Numbered from the stretch's first letter, positions 34,684-44,769 are shown. The stretch is 64,000 bases of DNA from Acholeplasma hippikon (GCF_900660755.1 NZ_LR215050.1:558001-622000); one strand, 5' to 3'. The notes: generated by a model not told the origin, from the sequence alone. A program made the numbers and translations.

Positions 34684-35406
34684 TCAAGAAATTTCTCGAT
34701 ATAATCTTTTCACTTCATGTGCTCTCAATGGACGATATCCACCACGTTCAACACCTTCTAATGTTAAGAAGTCATAGCGTGTTCTTGTTAAGTTTTTAAC
34801 TGGGTGTTCTAACGTTTTAAATAGCGCACGAATTTCTTTATTTGTTTCATCACCAATAACAATTCTTACTAATGTTGATTGGTTTTTTTTATCAAGTTCC
34901 ATTAATTGAACTTCTCTTGGTTGAATTATTTTCCCTTCAACACTGATTCCATTACGCATTTGTCTTATCTTTTCTTTGATCATAATGCCAGAAACGCGAA
35001 CCATATATTCTTTTTCAATGCCTGAAACACGACGTGTTAATTTTCTTGTTAATTCACCATCATTGGTAACCAGTAATGCTCCTGCTGTATCATATTCTAA
35101 TTTTGCAACAGGAAAAAGTCTAAACTGTTTATCCTCAGGTAGCATTAAATCCAAGAAATTTCTACGTTTATGTTCATCTTGGTTTGTTGATAAATAACCC
35201 GTAGGTTTATTGATTAGAAAATAAACTAATCTTTCTTTATTAATAACTTTTCCATCGACTTCAATCAAGTCACTTTGGTTAGCTTTTGTTCCAAGTTGTG
35301 TGATAACTTCACCATTAACTTTAACTTTTCCTGCTAAAATTAATTCTTCAGCTTTTCTTCTAGAACTGACGCCTGATTGAGCGATTAATTTTGATAATCT
35401 TTCCAT
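34684..35406 (-). CDS. rluB: 23S rRNA pseudouridine synthase RluB-type
   Basis: 240 residues. N-terminal S4 RNA-binding domain (ERLSKLIAQSGVSSRRKAEE), then the RsuA-family catalytic part with FPVAKLEYDTAGALLVTNDGEL, which contains the catalytic Asp. It is the first gene of the rluB-cmk-rpsA-der-gpsA run. RluB modifies helix 89 of 23S rRNA in other bacteria; RluE/RsuA specificity cannot be excluded by eye, but context favours RluB. Confidence 0.92.
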   Translation of the reverse strand: MERLSKLIAQSGVSSRRKAEELILAGKVKVNGEVITQLGTKANQSDLIEVDGKVINKERLVYFLINKPTGYLSTNQDEHKRRNFLDLMLPEDKQFRLFPVAKLEYDTAGALLVTNDGELTRKLTRRVSGIEKEYMVRVSGIMIKEKIRQMRNGISVEGKIIQPREVQLMELDKKNQSTLVRIVIGDETNKEIRALFKTLEHPVKNLTRTRYDFLTLEGVERGGYRPLRAHEVKRLYREIS

Positions 35407-35477
35407 ATATTCACCTTCTTCATTATAGCATAAGCCTATGTTTTTCTAAAACATAAAACTCATAGATTTTATCAATT

Positions 35478-35987
35478 TCAATTTGATGTTTTTTTACGGT
35501 AAGATAAGTAAATTTGTGTAGAGAATCCATTTGGATTTAAATATTTCTCTGCTTCTACTAAATCAAACCAATAAATCTCATCAACTTCTTTTTCCGACTT
35601 ATGAAATGCTTGTTTTTTAACATAAGCAACAAAACCTAATCTGAGTGTTTGCGTAGCCTCATGAAAACTTGATAAATGATATTCAATCTTATCAACCGTT
35701 AATCCTGTTTCTTCAAAAACTTCTCTCTTAATTGCTTCTTCAACACTTTCATATTTTTTCAAGTATCCTGAAATAAAAACTAAAAATGTTTTGCTAATAT
35801 AATTTTGTTTTAACAAACAAACTTCATTAAATTCATTAATGACCATGATAATAGGGGTCACATTAAACATATCAAAAATTGGCTTATTGCAGGTATCGCA
35901 ATAGGCCATTTTTCCTTCGTCACCAATTTCTTTTTTAATTAATTTTGAGCCACAAATTGGACAATAATTAAAAGTATTTACTGACAT
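35478..35987 (-). CDS. Zinc-ribbon Nudix hydrolase
   Basis: 169 residues. The start is a zinc ribbon (FNYCPICGSKL, YCDTCNKP) followed by a Nudix domain whose box reads GYLKKYESVEEAIKREVFEE with TGL after it. The layout matches NADH-pyrophosphatase (NudC)-like and related nucleotide hydrolases. I start it at the ATG at 35987 with AGGAG just upstream; the longer frame to 36050 runs through the efp terminator. It follows efp. Confidence 0.86.
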   Translation of the reverse strand: MSVNTFNYCPICGSKLIKKEIGDEGKMAYCDTCNKPIFDMFNVTPIIMVINEFNEVCLLKQNYISKTFLVFISGYLKKYESVEEAIKREVFEETGLTVDKIEYHLSSFHEATQTLRLGFVAYVKKQAFHKSEKEVDEIYWFDLVEAEKYLNPNGFSTQIYLSYRKKTSN

Positions 35988-36003
35988 TTTTCTCCTATAA
36001 AAT

Positions 36004-36033
36004 AAACAAAAAGACCATTGGTCTTTTTGTTTT
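36004..36033 (-). terminator. Terminator of efp
   Basis: A 12-bp stem ACAAAAAGACC/GGTCTTTTTGT around ATT, directly after efp. The short distance to the next gene's ribosome site suggests partial readthrough or a separate promoter for the Nudix gene. Confidence 0.75.
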
Positions 36034-36042
36034 AGTCTATGA

Positions 36043-36600
36043 TTAAGCACGTGATACGTAAGTACCTTCAGTTGTGTTTACAATGATTTTTTCACCTGCT
36101 TCGATGAACATAGGAACTTTAATTAGGTAACCAGATGGTAACCAAGCATCTTTCATCGCATTTGTTTTAGAATCACCTTTTACACCAGGTACAGTTTCTT
36201 TAACTTCTAATACTAATTTTTCCGGTAAGTTAACACCAATGATTTCTTGACCGAAGAACATAATTTCAACTTCTAAACCTTCGTATAAGAAGTTTAATTC
36301 GTGTTCGATTTGTGAAGCTGGAACTTCGATTTGTTCATAAGTTTCCATATTCATAAAAGTATGCATATCGCCTGATGCATATAAGTATTGCATAGGTGTC
36401 TTGTCGATTTGAGCTCTTTCAACTTTTTCACCTGATTTGAATGTGTATTCAATTACGCCACCAGTTCTTAAATTTTTTAACTTTGTATTAATAACTGCGG
36501 CACTTCTTGCAGATTTTGAGTGTAAGAAATCTAAGATAACATAAATGTTACCATCCATTTCAATTGTTAAACCTGTTTTAAAATCACTTGTAGATATCAT
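36043..36600 (-). CDS. efp: Elongation factor P with Arg at the modified-lysine position
   Basis: 185 residues, three beta-barrel domains, normal length. EF-P enters stalled ribosomes at polyproline stretches. In Bacillus the loop reads KPGKGAA with the modified Lys; here it reads KSARSAA, placing Arg32 at that position and losing the Pro-Gly. This recalls Arg-type EF-P rhamnosylated by EarP, but the loop context differs. Ribosome site AGGAG eight bases upstream. It is followed by a terminator, and aroQ lies upstream on the same strand, a common Firmicutes order. Confidence 0.96.
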   Translation of the reverse strand: MISTSDFKTGLTIEMDGNIYVILDFLHSKSARSAAVINTKLKNLRTGGVIEYTFKSGEKVERAQIDKTPMQYLYASGDMHTFMNMETYEQIEVPASQIEHELNFLYEGLEVEIMFFGQEIIGVNLPEKLVLEVKETVPGVKGDSKTNAMKDAWLPSGYLIKVPMFIEAGEKIIVNTTEGTYVSRA

Positions 36601-36633
36601 AATAATAACTCCTTTTTTTAAGCCGTTTATATT

Positions 36634-37062
36634 TTACTTTAAAAACTTGTTTTTTTCAACTAAATAATTCACTGCATCAATATAACTTTGTTCTTTTTTA
36701 CCAAAAAAACTACAATTTACAACATCTTTAATGAAATTTGTTTTTCTAAAGTCCTCGCGATTATTAATATCTGATAAGTGAACTTCTACCTTTAAAAATG
36801 AATGTATTTCTAACGCATCACGTATCGCAACTGAAGTATGTGTATAAGCTGCTGCATTAATAACTAACCCATCACAATCAAGCGTTTGAATATAATCGAC
36901 TAATGCACCTTCATGATTACTTTGGAAAAACGTAAATTCATGTTCTTTAAATGTGTCAACAAGTAGCTGATTAATGCTATCTAAAGTTAAAGTTCCGTAA
37001 TGATCTTTATTACGTTTGCCTAGCATATTTAGATTAGGTCCATTAACAATTGCTATTTTCAT
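36634..37062 (-). CDS. aroQ: Type II 3-dehydroquinate dehydratase
   Basis: 142 residues. Conserved blocks: IVNGPNLNMLGKRNKDHYG (active-site Asn, Arg, Tyr), FQSNHEGALVDYIQ, INAAAYTHTSVAIRDAL and VEVHLSDINNREDFR. It converts 3-dehydroquinate to 3-dehydroshikimate, step three of the shikimate pathway. It begins directly after aroK ends. No other shikimate genes are in the window. Confidence 0.95.
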   Translation of the reverse strand: MKIAIVNGPNLNMLGKRNKDHYGTLTLDSINQLLVDTFKEHEFTFFQSNHEGALVDYIQTLDCDGLVINAAAYTHTSVAIRDALEIHSFLKVEVHLSDINNREDFRKTNFIKDVVNCSFFGKKEQSYIDAVNYLVEKNKFLK

Positions 37063-37545
37063 TTACTTTACCTCAATTGCTTTTAAAATTCTCTCTACAC
37101 ATGCAGTTACTGTATCATGATTTGAAATTATGATATCTGCAAAGTCTTGATATTTTAAAAATCTTTTATCGTATAACTCTTCTAAACTTGTTTGTTTTAA
37201 TAAAGGACGTTGAAATGAATTTTCTAATCTCACTTTTATGGTATCAATTGGCGTGTCTAAATATACTTTCACACCATCCATGATTGCTTTATTTTTTTTA
37301 ACAGTGACAACCCCACCGCCAGTTGCAACCACGCCATGAAAATCAGTTAGTGCCATTAATGCTTCTGTTTCTTTTTCTCTAAAGACTTGTTCACCATATT
37401 GATTGATAATATCTTCAATAAACATCATATTACGTTCAGCAATAAAATCATCTAAATCAATGTAATTCACATTTAATTTTTCTGCTAATTTTTTGCCAAT
37501 TGTTGATTTCCCAGACCCTGGCATACCAATTAAATAAATTCTCAT
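37063..37545 (-). CDS. aroK: Shikimate kinase
   Basis: 160 residues with P-loop GMPGSGKST, the shikimate-binding DLDDFI, the VATGGGVV loop, and RPLL in the lid. It makes shikimate-3-phosphate. It touches aroQ and lies one base after miaA. Together aroK-aroQ imply at least part of a shikimate route, unusual for a mollicute. Confidence 0.94.
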   Translation of the reverse strand: MRIYLIGMPGSGKSTIGKKLAEKLNVNYIDLDDFIAERNMMFIEDIINQYGEQVFREKETEALMALTDFHGVVATGGGVVTVKKNKAIMDGVKVYLDTPIDTIKVRLENSFQRPLLKQTSLEELYDKRFLKYQDFADIIISNHDTVTACVERILKAIEVK

Positions 37546-37546
37546 T

Positions 37547-38395
37547 TTAATTATCCTTCAAAAATTTTATTACATCTTTTTTTACATCTTCAATTAAGTT
37601 TGTGCTTAACGCATCATAAACATGCGGTTTCATTTGATTCATAAACCATGTTTTTTGTCGTTTTGCAAAGCGCATAGATGTTTTAATAATTTCTTCTTTG
37701 GCTTCTTCTAAACTATATTCGCCAAGTAAATATTTCTTTAATTCTCGATACCCAATGATATTTAAATCATAATTCATTAAAGCTTGTGTCTCTGCTAAGA
37801 ATCCTTCTTCAAACATGATATCAAGTCGTCTATAAAGTCTTTCTTTTAATATCGTTCGGTCTAAATCAAGATAGATTAAATAAATATCATAAAGTGGTAC
37901 ATCTTTATTCTTTTTTTCACTTCTTAAAAAACCACTTTTAATATTTCGATAAGCACTTTCTATTCTTCTTTCATTTGATAAATCAAGTGTTAGTTCTGGA
38001 TCATTTTCTTGAATGAATTTTAATTTTTCTTCCAAAGAAACATCATCAAACTTCCCATCAAAACTCTCAAATTCATAATCATATAAAGCTGCTTTAATAT
38101 ATAAACCACTACCACCACAAATAATAGGCGTTGTAATTTCATCTATTTTTTCTCTTGCATCTTTTTGAAAGTGGTAAACCGTATAATCTTCATCCATTGA
38201 TTTAATGCTTAATAAATGATGCTTTACACCATCCATTTCTTCATCTTTAATTTTTGCTGAACCAATATTTAATTCTTTAAAGATTTGAACGGCATCACCA
38301 TTAATGATTTCACCTTGGATTGCTTTGGCTAATTCTATTGATAATTTCGTTTTCCCACTTGCAGTAGGTCCCATAATACATATAACTTTTTTCAT
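37547..38395 (-). CDS. miaA: tRNA dimethylallyltransferase
   Basis: Adds the isopentenyl group to A37 of tRNAs reading UNN codons. P-loop IMGPTASGKTKLSIEL, INGDAVQIFKELNIGSAK, ICGGSGLYIKAALYDYEF and the C-terminal FAKRQKTWFMNQ are all diagnostic. 282 residues. The start overlaps the mutL stop as ATGA, so they are coupled. Confidence 0.95.
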   Translation of the reverse strand: MKKVICIMGPTASGKTKLSIELAKAIQGEIINGDAVQIFKELNIGSAKIKDEEMDGVKHHLLSIKSMDEDYTVYHFQKDAREKIDEITTPIICGGSGLYIKAALYDYEFESFDGKFDDVSLEEKLKFIQENDPELTLDLSNERRIESAYRNIKSGFLRSEKKNKDVPLYDIYLIYLDLDRTILKERLYRRLDIMFEEGFLAETQALMNYDLNIIGYRELKKYLLGEYSLEEAKEEIIKTSMRFAKRQKTWFMNQMKPHVYDALSTNLIEDVKKDVIKFLKDN

Positions 38396-40161
38396 ACAAT
38401 TCTCTTAAACATTTTCTCTACATCATAGTTTGATAATTTAATCAATACAGGTCGCCCATGTGGACACGTATATGGATTATTACACTTTCTTAAATTATCA
38501 ATTAACTTATCTATTTCTTGCATAGAAAGTTGATGATTTGCCATAATAGCACCTTTACATGAAATATCTTTAGCAAGTTGATTTCTTAATTTCTTTAAAT
38601 CAACATCTTGATAATCATTTAATTGTTCAATGATAGACTCAACTGCTTTTTCAATTTCTGATTCATGTAACCAAGTTGGATGTGCATAGAGTTTGTCATT
38701 TTTGATAATAAATCCAATGTTTTTAAGTAAATCTTCAAAATGATTGACTAATTCAACATCTTTAAGTGATAAAAACAGTTGATGTGGTACAAGCAATTCA
38801 TAATAATCTGCTTTTAATTCGCCAACTTTATCAATATAGTACTCGTAACGAATTCGTTCTGCAGCAGCATGCTGATCAATCATGAATAAACCTGTCTCAT
38901 TTTGGAAAAGTAAATAAGTACCCCTAAAGGTTCCAATATAATCAAATGAAGGAATCTTTGGTTCATTTGTTCTTACTACTTCAACTTCCTCTTTAACCTC
39001 TTCGATTAATAATTCTTCGGTAAAGTCTATGCTTTCATTTGTTAAATCTTTTTTCTCAATATAAGTTACTTCTTCTTTAGGTGTAACTTTCACTTCTTCA
39101 AATGTAAAAATATCTTGTTTTTCAACTTTAAAGATTTCTTTTTTAACTTCTTTAATCGTTTCTCTAATTGGGAGTGCCCCTTCTTCAAGAGCTTCTTTAA
39201 TTTGTGGAGTTAATGCATATGCAAGCATCAATTCATTTGCAAGTTTAACTTCCATCTTTTGAGGGTGTACATTGACATCAACTAATGTTGGATCAATTGA
39301 TAAATATACCAACGTAATCGGATATTTATTCGTCATTAAAAATGAATTATATCCTTCAATGACTGCTTGACTTATTGTATAGTTTTTTACATAACGACTA
39401 TTTATAAAAATATTGACATCGTTTCGTTTTGTTTTAGAAAACTTTGGATCTAATAAGTAGGCATCAATTTTAATCTTACCAATTTGTGTATGTAATTCTT
39501 TCATACTTAAAGACATGTTTTTACCATAAACATATTCAACAAGCGCTTTTACTGAGCCATTCCCTAGTGTTTTCTTATATTCTTTTTGATCAATAATTAA
39601 TTTAAATTGAATGTAAGGATGCGATAAAGCCAACTTTTCAAATACTTCAATAACCGCATTTTTTTCAGCGATTTCACTTCGAATATATTTGAATCTAGCT
39701 GGTGTATTGTAAAACAATTCTTTAACAATTACCTTTGTCCCTTGGTTCATCGCAATCGAACCTTCATCGACTAATTTTGAGTTTTCTACATGAATAAAAT
39801 AACCATCTGAATTTTCAGTTCTTGATTGAATGGTAAGTTTAGCAACAGAAGCGATAGAAGGTAAAGCCTCCCCTCTAAAACCTAATGTTTCAATATGATT
39901 TAAGTCATCCTTTTTAAATACTTTAGATGTTGCATGTCTTAAAAAAGATAATTTTAAATCATCTAGCGTCATACCAGATCCATTATCTGTAACAATAATC
40001 GAATCTAATCCAATGTTATTTATTTCAATGGTAATCAAGGTTGCATGTGCGTCAATTGCGTTTTCTACTAATTCTTTTACAACTGATGAAGGACGTTCAA
40101 CGACTTCACCGGCTGCAATCATATTGGCAAGTGACATATCCATGATTGCAATTCTATTCAT
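38392..40161 (-). CDS. mutL: DNA mismatch repair protein MutL
   Basis: 589 residues. N-terminal GHKL ATPase: IAAGEVVERPSSVVKELVENA, DNGSGM, LGFRGEALPSIASVAK and GTKVIVKELFYNTPAR. The C-terminal endonuclease motif DQHAAAERIRYEY (DQHA-x2-E-x4-E) is intact, along with the CKGAIM and CPHGRP zinc-site pieces, so this is a nicking MutL that does not need MutH. A charged Glu/Val/Lys linker of about 90 residues joins the domains. It sits between mutS and miaA. Confidence 0.96.
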   Translation of the reverse strand: MNRIAIMDMSLANMIAAGEVVERPSSVVKELVENAIDAHATLITIEINNIGLDSIIVTDNGSGMTLDDLKLSFLRHATSKVFKKDDLNHIETLGFRGEALPSIASVAKLTIQSRTENSDGYFIHVENSKLVDEGSIAMNQGTKVIVKELFYNTPARFKYIRSEIAEKNAVIEVFEKLALSHPYIQFKLIIDQKEYKKTLGNGSVKALVEYVYGKNMSLSMKELHTQIGKIKIDAYLLDPKFSKTKRNDVNIFINSRYVKNYTISQAVIEGYNSFLMTNKYPITLVYLSIDPTLVDVNVHPQKMEVKLANELMLAYALTPQIKEALEEGALPIRETIKEVKKEIFKVEKQDIFTFEEVKVTPKEEVTYIEKKDLTNESIDFTEELLIEEVKEEVEVVRTNEPKIPSFDYIGTFRGTYLLFQNETGLFMIDQHAAAERIRYEYYIDKVGELKADYYELLVPHQLFLSLKDVELVNHFEDLLKNIGFIIKNDKLYAHPTWLHESEIEKAVESIIEQLNDYQDVDLKKLRNQLAKDISCKGAIMANHQLSMQEIDKLIDNLRKCNNPYTCPHGRPVLIKLSNYDVEKMFKRIV

Positions 40162-40172
40162 AACTTAGCCTC

Positions 40173-42695
40173 TTATTTTTTCTTTAATAAATTTTGTAAA
40201 TATTTTAGTTTAATGAGTGCATCTAGTGGTGTAAGTTGATCAATATTTACACTATCTAACTCATCAAGTAAAGTTTGTACATCATGTGGGATGACTGTAT
40301 CTAGTTTTTCAGTCTCTTCGATTGAGAATAAATCAACTGTCTTAGCTTTACTTGTTTGTTCTAATTTCTTTAAAATTTGTTTTGATCGTTGAATAATCTT
40401 TTCTGGTAAATGTGCAAGTGCTGCCACTTGAATACCATAAGATTTATCCGATGCACCTTGTTCAACTTGGTGCATAAATACCATTTTATCTTTTTCTTCT
40501 TTTGCTTTAACGTGTAAATTTGTAACATTTGGTAGCTGATCTGCTAGGCGTGTTAATTCATGATAGTGCGTTGAAAACATCATTTGTGCACCTATTTCAT
40601 GATGAATATATTCAATCATACCTTGAGCAAGTGCCATACCATCGTATGTTGCAGTACCTCTACCAATTTCATCAAATAAAATGAGTGAATCTTTAGTTGC
40701 CTTAGTTAATGCTTCATTTGCTTCAACCATTTCAACCATGAATGTAGATTTACCACCGGAAATATCGTCTGACGAACCGATACGGGTAAAAATGCCATCA
40801 TAAATTGGAACGTTTGCTCTATTTGCTGGGACAAACATACCTGTTTGAGCCATCACAACAATTAATGCAAACATTCTCATAAATGTTGATTTACCACTCA
40901 TGTTTGGACCAGTTAAAATAAATATTTCTCCAGGTTTCATTGTGATATTATTCGCAATAAATTCTACATGTTGTTCCACAACCGGGTGTCTACCTAATTC
41001 AATTTCAACTATTTTATTTGTATTTAATTTAGGTCTAACATAGTTATATTCACTAGCTACAATCGCCATTGATAAGTACGTATCAATTTGAGCGATTAAT
41101 TGACTTAAGTGTAATAAACTTTCTGTATATTTTTGTGTTTCAGCTTTTACTTCTTGGAAGATTTCATATTCTAATGCCATAGATTTATCTTTTGCATGAA
41201 TAAGTTTATCTTCTTGACGTTTTAACTCCTCAGTAATATAGCGTTCTCCTGTAGATAAGGTTTGCTTTCTAATATATCCAAACTCATCTTTAATTAAATT
41301 CATATTACCTTTAGATACTTCAATAAAGTAACCAAAAACACGGTTGTATCCAACCTTAAGGTTTTTAATACCTGTTTTTTCTCTTTCTTTTTCTAAGAAT
41401 TCTTCTAACCATGCCTCACCATGAGTGGCAATGTTTTTTAACTCATCTAACTCTTGATTATAGCCTTCTTTAATCATGCCACCTTCTTTAATTAATAATG
41501 GTGGTTCATTTACGATTGCTTCATCAAGTAAATGATATAAGTTTTCATGTGTTAAAATGCGTTCATTTAACTCATCAATTAATGGATTTTGATACATTGC
41601 TAAAACTTCTTTTAATCTAGGAATTTTAGCAAGTGTTAATTTTAACTGCACTAAGTCACGTGCATTTGTATTATTGGATGCAATACGTCCAACAATACGG
41701 TTAATATCATAGATATTATCTAATGCATTTTCTAGTTCAGTTCTTGGATCATAATCACTAAAGGCATCCACATAATCATATCTTTTTTCAAGTAATTGTT
41801 TATCTTTTAACGGATGTGTTAAATAATAGCGTAATAAACGTGAACCCATTGCGGTCTTCGTTTTATCAACCCAGTAAACCAATGTTGATTTCACTTGACC
41901 CGTTAGACTTTCTGTTAATTCTAAATGTTCTAATACATGGCTATCTAAGTGCATGTATGTCTTTACTTCTCTAAATTCAAATGGTAAGAGGTGTCTTAAT
42001 TCCTGCTTGCTTTCATTGAATAAGTAGTTCACCAATAGACTTGCTGCTTGTTTAGTCGTTTTTGAATCTAAATTTTTTAGAATTGCTTGATGATAGATTT
42101 CATCATCTTGATAAATTGAAATAACGATATTTAAATCTTTTAAATAACTGATGAGTTTCTCATCCGCTTTATTTTTCAAAATAATTTCTTTAATTGTTAA
42201 GTTTTTAATTTCATCAAGTAAGCCTTGTTTAGTTAAACCATCTAACAAGAATGTGTCGCCTGTAGAAATATCTGCATAAGATAAAATATAACCATACTCA
42301 GCTAATGTGATTGCACCAATAAAATTGAATTCATTTGAAGGTAAAATACCATCGTCAATAATCATCCCTGGTGTAATAACTTTAATAACTTCACGCTCAA
42401 CTAAACCTTTACCTGGTTCAGTGATTTGTTCTGCAATCGCAATTTTAAAACCTTTTGAAACTAATTTTTGAATATATACTTTTGCTGCATGATAAGGTAC
42501 TCCACACATTGGAACCTTATTTCCTGCATCTCTTGATGTCAATGCTATTTCTAAAACCTTAGATGCAACTAATGCATCATCGAAGAACATTTCATAGAAA
42601 TCTCCTAATCGAAAAAAGACTATCGCGTCAGCGTAGTCTTCTTTAAGGCGAATATACTGTTGCATCATTGGAGTATATTTATTAATATCTTCCAT
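40173..42695 (-). CDS. mutS: DNA mismatch repair protein MutS
   Basis: 840 residues. Mismatch-binding Phe-x-Glu in FRLGDFYEMFFDDA (N-terminal), lever and clamp domains, then the ATPase with FILTGPNMSGKSTFMR, GRGTATYDGMALA and the FSTHYHELTRL segment. It recognises mismatches as a dimer. It lies upstream of mutL by 11 bases. The C-terminal tail is short. Confidence 0.97.
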   Translation of the reverse strand: MEDINKYTPMMQQYIRLKEDYADAIVFFRLGDFYEMFFDDALVASKVLEIALTSRDAGNKVPMCGVPYHAAKVYIQKLVSKGFKIAIAEQITEPGKGLVEREVIKVITPGMIIDDGILPSNEFNFIGAITLAEYGYILSYADISTGDTFLLDGLTKQGLLDEIKNLTIKEIILKNKADEKLISYLKDLNIVISIYQDDEIYHQAILKNLDSKTTKQAASLLVNYLFNESKQELRHLLPFEFREVKTYMHLDSHVLEHLELTESLTGQVKSTLVYWVDKTKTAMGSRLLRYYLTHPLKDKQLLEKRYDYVDAFSDYDPRTELENALDNIYDINRIVGRIASNNTNARDLVQLKLTLAKIPRLKEVLAMYQNPLIDELNERILTHENLYHLLDEAIVNEPPLLIKEGGMIKEGYNQELDELKNIATHGEAWLEEFLEKEREKTGIKNLKVGYNRVFGYFIEVSKGNMNLIKDEFGYIRKQTLSTGERYITEELKRQEDKLIHAKDKSMALEYEIFQEVKAETQKYTESLLHLSQLIAQIDTYLSMAIVASEYNYVRPKLNTNKIVEIELGRHPVVEQHVEFIANNITMKPGEIFILTGPNMSGKSTFMRMFALIVVMAQTGMFVPANRANVPIYDGIFTRIGSSDDISGGKSTFMVEMVEANEALTKATKDSLILFDEIGRGTATYDGMALAQGMIEYIHHEIGAQMMFSTHYHELTRLADQLPNVTNLHVKAKEEKDKMVFMHQVEQGASDKSYGIQVAALAHLPEKIIQRSKQILKKLEQTSKAKTVDLFSIEETEKLDTVIPHDVQTLLDELDSVNIDQLTPLDALIKLKYLQNLLKKK

Positions 42696-42719
42696 AATGC
42701 CTCCTTTAAAAACATAATG

Positions 42720-44735
42720 TTATGATTTGAAGTGTGATTTACCAAAAAGTTTGATAATGATATTATCTCTTAACCATGGACCAAAGTTCATGACCTCAAT
42801 ATTTTCATATCCGTAAGTGAAATCTAATCTCCAAATTAAGAATAAGATTAATAGTACTGCAAACACAATTGCTAGAATCACAAAGAAGATCATGAAGATT
42901 GCTCTACCAGCTTTCTTACCAGATTCACCTTTTTGTTTTTTACCACCTAGGTTTGTACCTAAATTATTGATTGCTTCAACAATTCGACCTACACCATCTT
43001 GTGGATGTGGTTTGTAAATTGGTTGTGCTTTTCTAAATGAACCAATTAACATCAGTAAACCTGTGATACCAAATCCTGTTGCTAACTCAATAATACCAAA
43101 GAAAATTGCACTAGCGCGTTTTAATTTCACTTTAAATAGGCGAATTGCAAGGATTAGGTTCATTAAGAACAGGAATGCGCCTCCACCTACTAAGTACCAA
43201 ACATTAATTTGAGTTAAATCATAGAATGGGATGTAACCATTAATAAAGTCTAGTTGTGAGAAGTTTTCAATTGGTAAAACTACAACTGCAAATGCTAACC
43301 AAATGATTGATGATAGTAATGCGAATAACCCAGCAAGTTTGCTTAAACCTTTAGCCATCTTAAATTGTTTGCCAACTTTAATTGGTGCAAATGGCGCTTC
43401 AGCAACTACTTCACCTTTTTTATTTTTCTTTACTTCAACTGGTGTTTGAACCGGAACGCCTAATGCTTCACCAATTTGTTGCACTACAACTGGTTGTTGT
43501 GATGCTTGAGTTGGTTGAATATTTACTGGGAAGTCTTCTTCTTCCTTTAAAAGTTCCTTAATTATTTGTGCATTATCAACTTGAACCGGTTTTGTTGGTT
43601 CATCAATTGATACAACTGGATTAATATTTACAACAAACTCTTTCTTTTCAAAAGCTACTGCTAGTTGTTCAAACGCTTTCGCTAATCTTTCGAACTCCGG
43701 TTTGTAGTCGACTGATTCACGATATACTTCTTTAACAACTTCTTTTTCAATAACTTCTTGTTTTATTTCTTCTTTAACTTCTTCTTTAGTCTCTTCTTTA
43801 ACTTCTTCCATCTTTTCTTCCTGTACCGTTTCTTCTAAGTTGCTTGTCACTTCAGAAGTAAATGATTCTTCAACTTCATCAACTTGTTTCTCATAAACTG
43901 CTGATGAGGCTGGAACAAAGTAAGCTTCTTTTGTTTCTTTAGCATTTGATAAGATGTATTCAATAATTTCTTCTTTTTTAAGTTCTGTTGAAACTTTAAT
44001 ATCGTTATCTTTAGCATAACGTTCTAATAATAGAATATTTTGGCCTGATAACTTATCTTCTAATTCTCTAGTTAATTGTCCTCGTTCACGTAATTTAACT
44101 AAGATGATGTCTAATACTTCTTGCTTTTTCAAACGTTTTGGAATTGGTGCATCAAATTTATCATCGATTGCTCTTAACTCAGTTAAAGTAGAGGCTTTAT
44201 ATGTAACAGGACGGAATGCATCTTGGGTAACCCCATCAATTTCCCCTTTTTCATCATATAAAACATCTTCAATTTGTTGGTTAAATTGTTTTGATTGAGG
44301 TAAAACATGCGTAGTTTCAGCTTTAGTAGCTTCTTCAAATAAATATAAAAGATCGTTTTCAGAAACGCCTTTTTCTACTAAATGACCCAATAAAACAACC
44401 CAAAACTCTTCTAAATATTTTCTAGAAAGAGATGGGCTCTTATACCATTCAAGTAAATTAACTAATTGTGAATCAGTATATCTAGAGAACCATGTTAAAC
44501 GATATCCCATTTCGTCTGCTAATGATTTTCTCTCTTCAATCGTCTTTTCAACTGATTGACGTAAAACATTTTTTAATACTCCCATGCGTAATTTACGCGG
44601 AATATTTAATCCAATATCCTGTAGGTAATTAGCTAAATGATTTCCAGGTATATAAATGAGTTTGCCCACTAAGTCCCCAATTTGATATTGTTTTCCTTTA
44701 ACAATTAAATGACCACCCTTGTCGAATTGAGCCAT
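42720..44735 (-). CDS. Uncharacterised membrane protein with a Rho-N-like region
   Basis: 671 residues, no recognised family as a whole. Residues 1-190 are soluble and helical. Residues about 203-265 (EVLDIILVKLRERGQ, LLERYAKDNDIKVSTELKKEEIIEYILSN, split across two units) resemble Rho-N/SAP-like helix-extended-loop-helix modules, as in the bL20 tail. Residues 283-345 are a Glu/Val/Lys-rich low-complexity linker. Four membrane helices follow at about 475-500, 510-535, 545-575 and 620-645. Function unknown. It has its own promoter and lies just upstream of mutS. Confidence 0.78.
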   Translation of the reverse strand: MAQFDKGGHLIVKGKQYQIGDLVGKLIYIPGNHLANYLQDIGLNIPRKLRMGVLKNVLRQSVEKTIEERKSLADEMGYRLTWFSRYTDSQLVNLLEWYKSPSLSRKYLEEFWVVLLGHLVEKGVSENDLLYLFEEATKAETTHVLPQSKQFNQQIEDVLYDEKGEIDGVTQDAFRPVTYKASTLTELRAIDDKFDAPIPKRLKKQEVLDIILVKLRERGQLTRELEDKLSGQNILLLERYAKDNDIKVSTELKKEEIIEYILSNAKETKEAYFVPASSAVYEKQVDEVEESFTSEVTSNLEETVQEEKMEEVKEETKEEVKEEIKQEVIEKEVVKEVYRESVDYKPEFERLAKAFEQLAVAFEKKEFVVNINPVVSIDEPTKPVQVDNAQIIKELLKEEEDFPVNIQPTQASQQPVVVQQIGEALGVPVQTPVEVKKNKKGEVVAEAPFAPIKVGKQFKMAKGLSKLAGLFALLSSIIWLAFAVVVLPIENFSQLDFINGYIPFYDLTQINVWYLVGGGAFLFLMNLILAIRLFKVKLKRASAIFFGIIELATGFGITGLLMLIGSFRKAQPIYKPHPQDGVGRIVEAINNLGTNLGGKKQKGESGKKAGRAIFMIFFVILAIVFAVLLILFLIWRLDFTYGYENIEVMNFGPWLRDNIIIKLFGKSHFKS

Positions 44736-44769
44736 GTATTATCCCTCCACTTTTGAAAATCTTAACCTT

